Notes under the pieces: model-generated
Database searches by the model: none
Told to the model about the DNA's origin: nothing
The model's input: only the letters and a program-made list of their open reading frames with translations
Position numbers and translations under genes: made by a program
Source: Mytilus edulis
Taxonomy: Eukaryota > Mollusca > Bivalvia > Mytilida > Mytilidae
DNA length: 64,000 bases
Assembly (NCBI RefSeq): GCF_963676685.1
Contig: NC_092344.1
Coordinates: forward strand, 94,332,749 to 94,396,748
Reading direction: 5' to 3'
In this document: positions 26,534 through 38,400 of the stretch, one piece after another
How positions within the stretch are numbered: position 1 is the first letter of the stretch
How the letters are laid out: each line of letters begins with the position of its first letter

Positions 26534-26905
26534 ATATGTTGACTCAACCATCTCTGAGGTGCATGTTAACTCGACCATCTCTGGAGCACATATTGACTCA
26601 ACCATCTCTAGGTGGACTTAAAGTAAAATATAAAAGGATTAAAACTAACATGGATAAGACAAACACATTTGTTTTTGTTTCATCTCGACCTCTTGTAAGT
26701 GTTCCACGTCTAATCTTTCAGTGCTTTCAACTACTATCAAAGAACTTATCATAAATTTTTGTTATAAATTATATATATAATTTTTGTATTAACCATTTCT
26801 TGTTTTAATGTTATCTTTACTATAAATTGAATATCAAGCACTGAATAGGGTGACACGTTGTCGCTACACTCCTTTAAATATACACATGTCATAATTACAT
26901 TGGCC

Positions 26906-27672
26906 GGGAGAGATCCGTTTGCGCCAAAAATGCGTCGTATTGCGCCACAACTTTTTTTCTTCAATGCTACGTTTGCGCCACATGTTTTAAAATTTCATGG
27001 TATCATTTGCGCCAAAAACGAAACATACGATTGCGCCAATTAGAAGAAAAATTACTTCCCTACTCCTTTATTCGGACTTGGAACAGGCAGTTTACACTGC
27101 AAATGTTTCCTTTTCTGAAAAATATATTCTTCGTACTGCTGCCGCATGGGTACTTCCCAATTTAATGTATGTAGTAGCTTGTAACTTCACTTTATTGTCC
27201 AAAAGCACAAACATTGAAGGTTGAAATGCATAAAACAGTTCATAATAATTCTTATAATAATAGAGCCCATACGCATGGTGGGAACAAAGCACTGTGTCAT
27301 CAAAATATGTGGCTAAAACATAAGCAGCAAAAGCTTCTATTTTCTTCTCCATTATCTTTATATATATTTATCAAATATTCAGCAAAGCAATAAGTTTTAT
27401 TCTCTCTCTGTATATTGACTGTCTAGTGCATTTAAAGTCATTTCTCTCCAGATGCTCATCTTCATGGTGACATATCTCCGAACATATGATACTTTTTAAG
27501 CCAAAAATAAGAATAAATATATATCAATCATTATTATTTATGATAGATATGTGTTCAGGTAAATTGGCGCAAATGAGTTTCGAATATTGGCACAATTGAT
27601 ACATTTTGAAAACAAAATTTGGCGCAAATGATACCCCTGAAAAACAGCAATTGGCGCAAAGGGACTGCTGCC
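26906..27672. mobile_element. Mutator-like (MULE) DNA transposon remnant
   Basis: Flanked by the 8-bp direct repeat CATTGGCC at 26898-26905 and 27673-27680. The ends form an imperfect inverted repeat, GGGAGAGATCCGTTTGCGCC against GGCAGCAGTCCCTTTGCGCC. Five TGCGCCA motifs lie in the left 130 bp, and three TGGCGCA motifs plus one degenerate copy lie in the right 110 bp, in opposite orientation. The centre holds a minus-strand fragment resembling the C-terminal part of a MULE transposase. An 8 to 9-bp target duplication fits Mutator-like elements. It is a deletion derivative. Confidence 0.65.
27092..27352 (-). pseudogene. MULE-type transposase C-terminal fragment
   Basis: The 86-codon open frame contains a segment resembling the end of Mutator-like transposases found with FLYWCH zinc fingers in invertebrates: KIEAFAAYVLATYFDD near residues 4-19, then FYAFQPSMFVLLDNKVKLQ and ATTYIKL near 40-66. 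In that family the corresponding region reads roughly as a YVL-TYI segment, a FHSHFN-like segment, then HP-IFV and QA-TYIKL. The catalytic DDE part is absent. It lies centrally in the inverted-repeat element at 26906-27672. The identification rests on remembered family pattern. The start codon is incidental and the fragment cannot encode an active enzyme. Confidence 0.5.
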
Positions 27673-27894
27673 CATTGGCCTGAGGGTAACTTGATAATTA
27701 GAGTATCAAAGGATTTAATTAAGACAATCAAAGGCAGGTATCCCTATGTTTTATTACTTTGTTGGTTTTATGATTAAAACGACGTTTTTTGTTAGCTTGA
27801 TTTGAAGAAAAATACTTTTCCACCCTATCATATATAAGATTTTTTTTTAGAAAATAACACTTGCTGAATCTTAGGATATTGCAAACTTTATTTC

Positions 27895-28675
27895 CACATC
27901 TGTACCTAGTGCTCAAATGTATAGCTCAGTATAAGAATAATGGATTATGGTGCACACAAGTTATGGACATCTTTAATAAACTTGGTTTAAGCGTCAATAA
28001 AATACTTCCATGGTTTAAGTAACCTCTATGAAACAAAACAAACAGTGGACATGCAAGAAGCTAAAGAAAAACTTTTATGTTAATACTGAAAGTGAATGGA
28101 AATACAAATCTGCTTTATCACCGAAACTACGAACATTTGTGACCTTCAAAGAAAATTACGAACTAGAGCAGTATATCACATCAAATCTGTCTAGACAAGA
28201 ACGATTGGCTCTTTCCCAATTAAGATGTGGGATTCTTCATATACGCATTGAGACTGGAAGGGTCCGTAACGAAGCGCTACCAGACCGAATATGTATACTG
28301 TGTGAAAAGCAAGAGGTCGAAGATGAAACACATTTTATGTTAAACTGTCCATGCTATGACAAACTTAGACAAAGGTTGCCGCATTAGACAATTTTAGTGA
28401 CAATTGCGTAAAACTTATTCATTTATTGAAATACTATCAAATTCAAACTGCAAAATTTGTAAATTCAGCTTTCATATATAGAAGAAACAAAACTTTACGT
28501 CTAATTCTGTATTTTTATTTTGTAAACTTTTACGTTTTGGGATATGATATAATATTGCTAAAGTGACATATAGGTCCAATGGGCCGGGTGTAAATATCAA
28601 ATTGCTATGTATATAATTGTATAAATGTATGTTGTGATACACATGTCACTATAACAAATAATTACTTACTTACAT
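27895..28675 (+). mobile_element. Non-LTR retrotransposon (LINE) 3' end
   Basis: A 5'-truncated LINE tail. Reading frame fragments upstream of 28020 and downstream of 28387 continue the conserved C-terminal region in shifted frames. A non-coding 3' UTR follows, with GGTCCAATGGGCCGGGTGTA, and the element ends in short tandem TTAC units at about 28660-28671, a known kind of LINE tail. Confidence 0.65.
28028..28387 (+). pseudogene. LINE reverse transcriptase C-terminal fragment
   Basis: The 119-codon frame carries the cysteine/histidine motif found after the reverse transcriptase domain in many animal LINE ORF2 proteins. CILCEKQEVEDETHFMLNC (near residues 92-110) gives C-x2-C-x8-H-x4-C, followed by PCYDKLRQ. 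The upstream stretch LSQLRCGILHIRIETGR matches the usual pre-zinc LR-G-L-I-TGR pattern. The polymerase domain itself is missing. In-frame stops occur just upstream at about 28018-28030. After the stop at 28387 the reading resumes in another frame (LIHLLKYYQIQTAKFV). Broken copy. The start Met is incidental. Confidence 0.7.
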
Positions 28676-28719
28676 AACTAAAGCTTCAAAGTTGCACCAA
28701 TAAAAGATCACTCACAGGA

Positions 28720-28990
28720 TATTACGGACAAATGAATGTCTACAAAATTAAGTTATAATGTAGAAAGCTATAAATGTAATTTCTGTATGGACTCAATGAA
28801 ACCAAAGAACACATATTCTAGACTTGACGCCCGAAAATATTTGACGTATGGGAAGAATTGAGTAAACGGATGTATATAAAAGTGCAAACTGAACTACTAT
28901 TCAACGTAGAAATAGTTTTACTTTCGGTTTTAGAAACCACCGAAAAACACTACGCAAGAAATCTCTAAGAACTTAATATGACACATTCAG
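28720..28990 (+). pseudogene. Second, more decayed LINE tail fragment
   Basis: Contains SYKCNFCMDS in one frame and TKEHIF in the next, which together resemble the CxxC-x-H-x-C zinc-binding tail of LINE ORF2 proteins. Interrupted by frameshifts and stops. Very short, so a tentative call. Confidence 0.3.
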
Positions 28991-29509
28991 ACCAAAATTG
29001 TAAAATTTAATGGACAAGAAAAATTGTACATATCTTAAAGAAAAAAATTGCATTGAAAAACATCATATTTTATAAGTAAATATAAAAAGCATAGCAAGTA
29101 AGCGTACTCCTGCTAGAATCCCTGGTTCCAACTAAATATATCAATTAAAACAAATAAACTGTTAAGTAAATTAAATTTAGGTATCTTCCAGACAGCCTGT
29201 ATTTTCTAACATTATTATTTATTTATAAGTTTGTCAAGTGATTTAAAGAACACATATTTGGTTTTGTCTAGGGTTGATTTTGCAGATCAGTGTAACAATG
29301 GACTAATTACCTAATATTTGACAGATATAATATTCACCGAATGTACATGTACACGTATTTGGAAGATAAAACAGAAATCCAGAGTTCACTTATTGCATGA
29401 AATAATTTAACTAAATCTTTATTAGATTTCAGAAAATATACTAATGTCTAAAAATATCTGGATATAACTTACGCATACGTTTAAGCTTATTGCCGAGTAC
29501 ATTCAATAA

Positions 29510-29685
29510 AATTGAAAATGGATATGGGGAATGTGTCAAAGAGACAACAACCCGACCACTTAGCAGACAACAGCCGAAGGCCACCAATGGGTCTTCAATA
29601 CAGCGAGAAACTCCAGCACCCGGAGGATTCCTTCAGCTGCCCCTAAACAATTATGTATACTAGTTCAGTGATAATAGAGCTTTCT
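29510..29685 (+). repeat. Dispersed bivalve repeat (GGGGAATGTGTCAAAG)
   Basis: Contains TGGGGAATGTGTCAAAGAGA, CAACAACCCGACC, ACAGCCGAAGGCCACCAATG, GGGTCTTCAATAC and GTATACTAGTTCAGTGATAA. The same family appears in reverse at 51300-51568. I recall it as very common in Mytilus. No coding capacity. Confidence 0.6.
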
Positions 29686-29689
29686 TACA

Positions 29690-31290
29690 AACCGTATGCT
29701 TGACGAATCATACGTAAGACTCGTTTTAGGGATCCTTTATTTTGACATATTTAAATAATAGTCGTGGAACTTCGGACAATTATCGTGCATGCAACGACAC
29801 TTATTAAATTGGATTTTTCTTGAGATATATTTAGGATTTCGAGACGTACGATAGGTTAGAATGATTATTTATACCACCATGTCGGAGGAGATAACACTAC
29901 AAAATATTCTAAATATACTGTAGTCAGACGAAAAATATGCCCCTAAACGACTAAAAACCGGCCCCTCCCCCACTCTTCAATATTACAATGTTGCACTGTT
30001 TAACCTAAGAAAATGTCTAAGCAAATACATTGTCTTCTTCCCTAACAGAAACACAAATACTTCCTTGATTCAAAATTTGCAACGCTCAAAATAATAAAAT
30101 GAAAATGAAATAAAAAAAAGACGATCTTCATACTCTACCATATGCTGCTGCTCGTTTCATAACTTTTGAATCATCGCCTCTCCCCCTGGTAATATTCATT
30201 GCCCCCTATCCTACATGTGTATATATGATACACCGGAGCAATGGAACGGTTATTTTAGCGTATAACTGCGTTTTGCCTATAGTCCTGAACATTCATGAAA
30301 TATTAGCCACTGGACGATAAGTGACAATTTCGCGTCTATCTTCCAAACATCCACAATTTATATGGTGCACAATTGTAGATTTATTTTCTTTATATACAAA
30401 GTCTTTTTTTCTAGATTTATTCAACATTATATTTTAAAAACATTGTAGCATCATTTTTAGCTAATCTCGATATTCCATTTTAACAATTTGCTGAAAGTGT
30501 ACTGTAACAAATAAAAATAAATGTGAATCTTGTCGTTAAATTTAGACTAACGTACTCCAATAATGTCATTGAAATGTTAATCGTTAAACTCGTGCTTAAA
30601 AAAACTCCCGCGGAAATGTGTGTACTCGTGGTTTACGTAAGTAACGTATCGGACGTAAGTGTATTTGACACTATCTTTCTCTGTATGATTATATTAAAAT
30701 CGTGTACTATTTTCGATATTATTATTTTTTTAAATAAATTTGATTTAGAAAAGAATGCTGTTTTACTGGATAAAACAAATACTCTTTTAACTGTTATTGT
30801 TACGTTCGTTCGTACCTTTCGTCTATTTGTAAGAAAGCTCTAATGGACGTCATACTAAACTACTTGAAATGTCTAATTTCACTTTAATATTGCATCGAAT
30901 GTACCATATATTGTCAGAAAAAAATCACCGTATCGGGTATAAGAGGAAGAAATTGCATTATAAATAGAATGTTATTATCAAACTGTTAAAAGTAATAATT
31001 TATTTGAGTAAATACGTAAATCTGTATGAGTATAGTAATCAATGAGGCAGGTGTTAGTTCAGTCCGTGATTGCTCTGACGTCTGGCGGTCTTTTTTAAGA
31101 CATGCTGTGACCGTGGGACGAATAAGTGTAGTCAGCACTTCTGTGTTGGCTTGAGTTATCATTGATAAAATTATATTCATAATTATAAATTAACTGTTAA
31201 CAAAACTTGGAATTTTTGAAAAACTAAGGCTTTTCTACCTCAGGAAAAGACAATACAAAAATTAAGTTTATTCAACAACAAAAATACGAA
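29690..31290. other. Intergenic DNA, no gene recognised
   Basis: AT-rich. A 106-codon plus-strand frame at 30523-30843 is hydrophobic and has no recognisable domain or splice context. Confidence 0.45.
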
Positions 31291-31296
31291 AATTAT

Positions 31297-31700
31297 TAAG
31301 TAAGTAAGTAAGTAAAACTTTATTTGGATTCGGCATATTGACAAACAATACAAACATAAGCTCTAATGAGCTTTTCACCGAATATAAAAAAACATATGCA
31401 ATAACAAATAAAACAAAGCATGCAGCATGCAATAAATAATAAGAAGCAGCACCAAAAATTAACTCTTAGCAAATAGATAATACATGTATCTTGCAAAATA
31501 CCAAAACATATATATGAAGCACTAAAAATTTTAAAAAAATTCTGTTTAAAAATTAATTTTTATTTTTAAATAATTTATGAATTATAAAGTAAAAAATTTC
31601 AAATCTTTCAAATTTTAAAAGGTAAAACAAAATTTCAGTTGCAACGCAGGCTGTTAATGCAACATAAAAAAATAATTATTTATAAGAACATAGTTGTAGA
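31297..31700 (-). mobile_element. LINE 3' UTR fragment with AAGT-repeat tail
   Basis: On the minus strand this reads as a LINE 3' end. An AT-rich non-coding tract leads to TCGGTGAAAAGCTCATTAGA, GCTTATGTTTGTATTG and AATAAAG-like sequence, and ends in tandem TTAC units (31297-31317 on the plus strand). The segment around the AGCTC hairpin resembles the plus-strand LINE end at 43320-43686, so both probably belong to one family. No coding region remains and the 5' boundary is uncertain. Confidence 0.6.
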
Positions 31701-31704
31701 AATT

Positions 31705-33220
31705 TATGACAAATATTCCAACGTTACGGTCAACCAAATGATATATGAAACGTCGCACGCTACTGGTGTTACTTTGGTGAAATCAAGGGCATGACACATT
31801 CAGCTTGTTAATTCTTAAACATAAAAATTATATTATATAAAGTGGTGTATATCATTTTCAAGCTTTTAAACTCTTCTTTCAGATTATTGCAATTTTGTAT
31901 ATGTAACAGGCCATTTTCATTCATTAAAACTCAATAAAACCTTTAGTTTGCAATATGATTTCCTTGTCCCGCGTTACACTTTTAGTTTTGTGAAATTCTG
32001 AATACCGTAAAAATCATATAAATATTTTTACCAAACGATATAAAAGTTTGTCTAGAACAAGCAATTTATAAGTAGGCGATGACTTAATGTCGATTTTTCT
32101 CTCTCGAAAAGACGGAAATATGAAAAAAAGCGATCAAGATGATACAAATTAAGTGTCCCATGCGCGAAAGGTTGCCGTAATTTTTTTTAAATTGTCCCAA
32201 AAAAAGGGAAGTCCAGAGCAATCCCCATGTCGAAAGTAAATAATTCTTATACTAGTATTTTGTACAAAGATCACACTTTCGCCTCATGCAATAATCAGGA
32301 ATTTTACAAACAGATTCTTTTTATTCGAGTTGATTAGCAATGTCCGACATTTTGTCCCCTTCAAACCAAATTAAACGTAGGGTTACGTTTTCTGTTCTTG
32401 CATGATGTTTATTTAATACAGTGCCATTCGCTACATAAAAATCATTATCATGGATAAAAGTACAAACATTTATCTCTATTTTGATATTAAATTTCCATAA
32501 ATTATGTCTAATATACGAGATATCAGATAAAACTAAAATGTCCGATACAATGTCCCCACATACGATTTTGACGTTATTTAATAAAATATGCTTCTAACGT
32601 TCCGTCTAACTGTCATGATTGCGGGTTTCACAGACGATTTGGAATACGGCTATTTTATTTAGTTGCTTAATAAGAAGACTTTAAAATTAATGTTGTATGT
32701 TGAAGCTCTTTCGATTCATAAAGAAGTGGTGGGGAGAGAGATTTCCTCGCGGAACTGAAGTGTTTTCCGGACTATAATAGTCGGATCCGCTAAAATACAA
32801 ATTAATGGAAAAACAGCTATAATAATTGTTCCCGCTAATTCCTTTGCATATATTTGTGCAGAACTGCCATGCTAGATATGCCGTAGACTACTCCTTTCAC
32901 CTTGCCATTCTGAAGTGCAAAAATGAATGCATTTGCAGTGCATAGTGTATCCATAAAAAAAACATCGATTGCCTTTATGACTTTAGTGTATATAATTTTT
33001 AAATGGCTTCACTTCAAGTTACTTTTTTTATTTTTAATTTGTTAATTAAACTAAAGCTAAACATCTTTTATCTAAGAAAAAAATTAGTCATTCTTAGGGA
33101 AAAATCAATCCTTTATGTAATTAATTGTAAAAAGACTAAGTCATCTGAACAACATGTATTCCAACGTTTTTATTTTGTCTTACGTCTTTGAGTGTGTAAC
33201 GTTAGGTGACACCAGTATCG
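31705..33220. other. Intergenic DNA, nothing recognised
   Basis: AT-rich, with only short open frames. The 62-codon frame at 33003-33191 has no features of interest. Confidence 0.45.
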
Positions 33221-33224
33221 TGCG

Positions 33225-33495
33225 ACGTTTCGTTAACATAAAACTTTTAAGAGGATAACTTCACAAAAAAGGAACGAGCTTACTTGTAATAAACAACCCA
33301 CTATCATGATTGGAAACGCCAGCTCTGTGATATCGTATCAACTATAGATATTCTAGCAATTGGTACCCTTTTTCCCCGCTAGTATAATATACTCCATATG
33401 AATGAGCTATTGGAATCTTGCTACAAAGAAAATGGTTCACAACTCGAAAGCTGAAATCATCTCCTTTGTTGTTAGGTTTATTTCTCAGTTGACAG
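33225..33495 (+). repeat. Degenerate dispersed bivalve repeat
   Basis: Contains CCCACTATCATGATTGGAAA, GATATCGTATCAACTATAGA, GGAATCTTGCTAC and GCTGAAATCATCTCCTTTG. I remember these motifs as the distal part of the family whose proximal part is at 18422-18695. Diverged, boundaries approximate. Confidence 0.5.
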
Positions 33496-33954
33496 CTATG
33501 GAGCAGAAAATGTGGAACCATTTATTCCAAGTACATGATCATCTTAATATTTGAAAGCTATGGATTTTTGTAGACGTAGGAGCTATATGACCAAAAGGCA
33601 TCTTAACAGAAAAGCCATATTCATCCAGTCATTTTGCAAGAGGAAAATTTGAAAATGTATTTTATATATAACGTCAGTTCTGAATCACTGTATTGTAAAT
33701 TTCAGTTGTCATCTCAGATGCAAATTCATCCTTGATCTGTAGAAGTGTTTAATTATTGATTTCATCAAGTTAAGTTCTAAATTGTTTGACATGCATCTAG
33801 CCTATTACAGCCGATTGCATTAAGTGTGTAGGTTGGTTAGCTTGCTTGCTAGCTAAACCGTGAAGTCATTAATATGTTAGGTATACTACCCTCATTTCAA
33901 AGTAGCCTAATCATACAGAAAGATAGATCTGTCGGACTAGTCTACTCTTTTTCC

Positions 33955-34720
33955 CTAGAAGAAAACATTTGTATGCATTTCAAATAGAGTTCTATGTTAA
34001 ACTTACATCCCCTGCTGGCAGTCATCTTTGATGAAAAATCAGCTACAAAGTAACAACATTTGGTCAGCACATCAAAAGAAACATTCATACCATGTTTGGT
34101 TTCAATCCATTAAGCGGTTTTCTAGAAAACATTTGTATATATTATAAGTTCCCATAGGTTTTTTGTTAAACTGAATCCCCCGTTGGCAGCCATCTCGGTT
34201 GATGGAATTGCTACAAAGGAACATCACTTGATCAGCACCTCATTAGGAACATTTATGTCATGTTTGGTTTCACTCCATTCAGTGGCTTTCTAAAAAAACA
34301 ATCGTATGTATTTCCCAGAGGGTTTTATATTAAAAAAAATCTTTGCTGGCGGCCATCTTAGAGATTGATCGCCTAAAAAGTTACACCACTTGCTCAGCAC
34401 CTCATAAGAAACAATTATTATTTTCATTCCAGTGGTTCTCTAAAACAAGACATTTGTATGCATTTCCCTTTTGGTCCTTTGTTAAACTAAGTCCCCCGTT
34501 GGCAGACTTCTTGGTTGATGGATTTGATACCAAGTAACAACACTTGGTCAGAACCTCATAAGGATCATGTATGCCATGTTTTATTTCATTCCATATAGTT
34601 CTTATCTAAAAGAAGACATTTGTATGTAATTCCCTTAGAGTACTGTGTCCCTCTCTATTGGCCATCTTAGAAGATAGATTAGCTTAAATGTAACAACACT
34701 TGTTTGAATATGTCTTTTGA
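33955..34720 (+). repeat. Tandem repeat of about 155-165 bp, diverged
   Basis: Four to five imperfect units, each with AACATTTGTATGCATTTC, TGTTAAACTNANTCCCC, TGGCAGCCATCT, TTGATGGAT, CTACAAAGTAACANCACTTG, GTCAGCACCTCAT, GAAACATT and CATGTTTGGTTTCANTCCAT. Unit boundaries are easy to see because the TTGGCAGCCATCT segment recurs. A small open frame at 34343-34537 lies within it and is accidental. Confidence 0.7.
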
Positions 34721-34889
34721 TTGAGTTAAGCCATTTCAATTGATATTATATGGTGTGTCTTTCTGCATTCCAATGATACATTATTGTTTTGGGTAACAGT
34801 GAAGGTTGGTACCTATTAAAATGTTTGCATTTGTTTGCACCTGATTTTTTTTATATAGATTAGACCATTGGTTTTCCCATTTGAATGGT

Positions 34890-35040
34890 TTTACACTAGT
34901 AGTTTTGGGGTCTTTTATAGCTTGCTGTTCGATGTGAGCCAAGGCTCCTTGTTGCAGATGGTACTTTGACCTATAATGGTGTACTTTTACAAATTGTGAC
35001 TTGGATGTAGATTTGTCTCATGGGTACTTATACCACATCT
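34890..35040 (-). repeat. Degenerate dispersed bivalve repeat, reverse copy
   Basis: Contains GTTCGATGTGAGCCAAGGCT, TACTTTGACCTATAATGG and CTTATACCACATCTTCTTAT, the reverse of the motifs in the 8015-8140 family. Family membership is from memory. Confidence 0.45.
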
Positions 35041-35133
35041 TCTTATATCTATATAATCATAGGATGCATGAGGTTCACAATTTTGGGATAAGACATTTAG
35101 TTTAATGAGTTTTTTTAATGGATGTGGTCACTT

Positions 35134-35139
35134 TTTATT
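35134..35139 (-). terminator. Candidate poly(A) signal of the REX1BD-like gene
   Basis: AATAAA on the minus strand, about 250 nt after the stop codon at 35386-35388. No transcript evidence, so positional only. Confidence 0.35.
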
Positions 35140-35385
35140 CTTTTACAAAAATGATAATAATGTAATACACAACTATCGAAAGTAACTGAAAATTACAAAA
35201 CCATATCTCCTTTTTCAATAATACAATATGATGTTAACATTTATAAAACTATCCTGTTTTCATTTTGACATCTTCTAGTATCATATGCATGACATCTTTG
35301 CATTAGAACATACTTCTATCATACACATTTTTTTTTCTCTCAGACACAAATTAAAAATTTAACTATTGACTATATATCAAAGGTT

Positions 35386-35491
35386 TCATCTTTCAACAAG
35401 ATTCTCATCTTCTTCTTCACCATACAATTCTTCTGATTCGTATTTTAGTTCTTCCAAAAATTCATTAATCTTATCAACTATTTCCTTTAAC
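35386..35491 (-). CDS. REX1BD-like exon 4, terminal
   Basis: Acceptor TTTTTCAG|GTTAAAGG completes Lys137 and encodes LKEIVDKINEFLEELKYESE through an acidic GEEEDE stretch and NLVER, then TGA. Frame and codon phase agree with exon 3. It is lysine/glutamate-rich and likely helical or coiled coil. Confidence 0.8.
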
Positions 35492-38400
35492 CTGAAAAAT
35501 GAAAATAAATCATTTAAATAGTGAGGAGTTCATGACACAAATGATGATGTATTACAGATAATGCCGTTTTAAAAAATCATTTTAATGGGTTAGAAATCAC
35601 CATATGACTTACCTTTCTCTATTCATAATTCAAAACGTGTTGCAATTGTATCATGCCTACAGAAAATTTATGTAAAAAATCATATTTTTATTTTTTGTTT
35701 TTGTAAATGAATGTCAATACTTTCAAATGAAAACTTTCAAAAGGAATAAAATTCTTCTCTTGGACTGATATTGGAGCCAAATGTTGCATTTCATAACTCA
35801 TGTTTGTAGAAATGCTTTGGCATATACATGCAGAATATAATTGCCATGAATACAACAAAAAACATCTTTTTTGACAAATTATTTATTGGAATTGAAAGAT
35901 ATCAAATTTTTGGTTTGCACATGTGCATTCATAACCTTAATGTGTCAATTGTACATGTATGACAGTAAAAATAATTTGTAGAATACAAATGTAGCACCTT
36001 TATTTGTATGTTCTAAGATAAGATTATTAATACACTACTGTGGCCCTTAATTTTACATAGGAATAAGATACTTTGGTATTTAAATTGCTATTGCTCACAC
36101 TGAGAAAATATTCCTTCCTATCATATCAACCTGGCAAAGAAAAGACAGAATTAAGATAAAGTTTTTGGAAATTTTAATTTTTTTCTTGTGTTGAAGAAAG
36201 TTTGTTATGAAAAGGTAGGATAATAATGCCGCTGTTTAAGGCACTTGTATTCTAAAAGTCACAACAGAACATTAATCAACCAAATACCATCCTTCAGATG
36301 TTCATAAGACATTAGTTTGTCAGACATCAGAATTTACAATTTTGAATTATTGTCTTGCATATTTGAATTAGGGATTCACACTTCTTAAGGTGGTACCTAA
36401 CACTACAGGGAGATAACTCTGTAAAATCAGCTAAACGTTTAAATTACGTTGTGGTGTTAAGGGAACATTAAGCTTCTCCATGATCAAAATTAGTGTTTGT
36501 CAAATTGCTATATAACCAGTGTAATTTTTCTGATAAATTGGTTGGTTCAATTTTTTTGAAAGTTTTATATTTTTGTCAAAGGGTCAAAGTTAATATTTTG
36601 TCAAAATCTTATGAAAATTAAAAGAGTCAAATAAATTTTAGTCAAGGTGTTTGGTACCACTTTAAATTTAGTGCAAAACTGTAGACCTCACAAATAGCCT
36701 CATTTTGAGTTCTTTTTACTAATATTTACATATGTAGTGTATGAAAAACAGCTTAATCCAAAAAAGGTATTTTTCTATAAGATACATGTATATTTGATAC
36801 AAAGATGTCTATGTGCATAAAATCTTTTTGAGTATTAAAGGCTGTTTCTCGTATCAATTCTGTTCCCAAACTATGTGTAAATGGAGTATTAAAGGCTGTT
36901 GCTTGTATCTATTCTGTCCCCAAACTATGTGTAAATGGTCAATTAAGCTCAAAATTGTCCAATGCAACATGTTTTGACACCATACATGACCTCTCTGCAC
37001 TAAAGTGTTTAGATGATATCAACTTGTTCATCTACCAATAAAATTAACCCACTTTTAAAAGGCTTGACTATTTTTACTCATTTGATTACTTCAGGGGCCT
37101 AACAATGGCTCTTATATTACCTCCTCCTTTGGTTACCTGATCTTATAAGCAACTAGCAATCAGTAAAGTCAACCATTTTTAATTTTTTTAATAATTAAAT
37201 TGCACAATTATGAATGTATTAAGTCCAATATTTTTAAAAGTATATCTTTGACCACTTCATAGGCTGATAGCACAACTTAGTTTAAAAAAACATTCTTGTA
37301 TCAAACTGAATTGGTACTGACCATAGTGAGAATAAAACAGTGTTCTCCAAAATATTTTCAAAATGGAAACAGTGAACTGAAATGGTACTTTTTTTTAAAT
37401 TCAGATAGCATGGTACAAAAAGGTTGTGTGTAGAATAGGGTATAGCATGGTACAAAAAATTTGTGTGTAGAATAGGGTATAGCATGGTACAAAAAGGTTG
37501 TGTGTAGGATAGGGTATAGCATGGTACAAAAAGGTTGTGTGTAGGATAGGGTATAGCATGGTACAAAAAGGTTGTGTGTAGAATATGGTATAGCATGGTA
37601 CAAAAAGGTTGTGTGTAGGATAGGGTATAGCATGGTACAAAAAGGTTGTGTGTAGAATAGGGTATAGCATGGTACAAAGAGGTTGTGTGTAGGATAGGGT
37701 ATAGCATGGTACAAAAAGGTTGTGTGTCGGATAGGGTATAGCATGGTACAAAAAGGTTGTGTGTAGAATAGGGTATAGCATGGTACAAAGAGGTTGTGTG
37801 TAGGATAGGGTATAGCATGGTACAAAAAGGTTGTGTGTAGGATAGGGTATAGCATGGTACAAAAAGGTTGTGTGTAGAATAGGGTATAGCATGGTACAAA
37901 AAGGTTGTGTGTAGAATAGGGTATAGCATGGTACAAAGAGGTTGTGTGTAGGATAGGGTATAGCATGGTACAAAAAGGTTGTGTGTAGGATAGGGTATAG
38001 CATGGTACAAAAAGGTTGTGTGTAGAATAGGGTATAGCATGGTACAAAAAGGTTGTGTGTAGAATAGGGTATAGCATGGTACAAAGAGGTTGTGTGTAGG
38101 ATAGGGTATAGCATGATACAAAAAGGTTGTGTGTCGGAAAGGGTATAGCATGGTACAAAAAGGTTGTGTGTAGAATAGGGTATAGCATGGTACAAAAAGG
38201 TTGTGTGTCGGAAAGGGTATAGCATGGTACAAAAAGGTTGTGTGTAGAATAGGGTATAGCATGGTACAAAAAGGTTGTGTGTAGGATAGGGTATAGCATG
38301 GTACAAAAAGGTTGTGTGTAGGATAGGGTATAGCATGGTACAAAAAGGTTGTGTGTAGGATAGGGTATTGCATGGTACAAAGAGGTTGTGTGTAGGATAG

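Larger units (their letters stand above)
22615..26612 (+). repeat. 27-bp tandem repeat array (minisatellite)
   Basis: Roughly 145 copies of a unit with core CACATGTTGACTCAACCATC followed by TCTGAAG. The period is divisible by three and the consensus lacks stops in several frames on both strands. This explains all of the long Met/Leu/Thr/Gln-rich or Val/Glu/Ser/Thr-rich open frames here, up to 201 codons. They occur on both strands, so none is taken as a gene. Most units carry TGACTCA. A distinct variant block recurs four times and gives a higher-order structure. Confidence 0.92.

Noticed and set aside
22634..26605. Many Leu/Thr/Gln/Pro or Val/Glu/Ser/Thr repeat proteins on both strands
   Set aside because: They are translations of the 27-bp satellite in several frames and both strands at once. 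No conserved start, splice site or domain.
19627..26612. Possible CRISPR array
   Set aside because: Units are contiguous, with no unique spacers of constant length, and the genome is eukaryotic.
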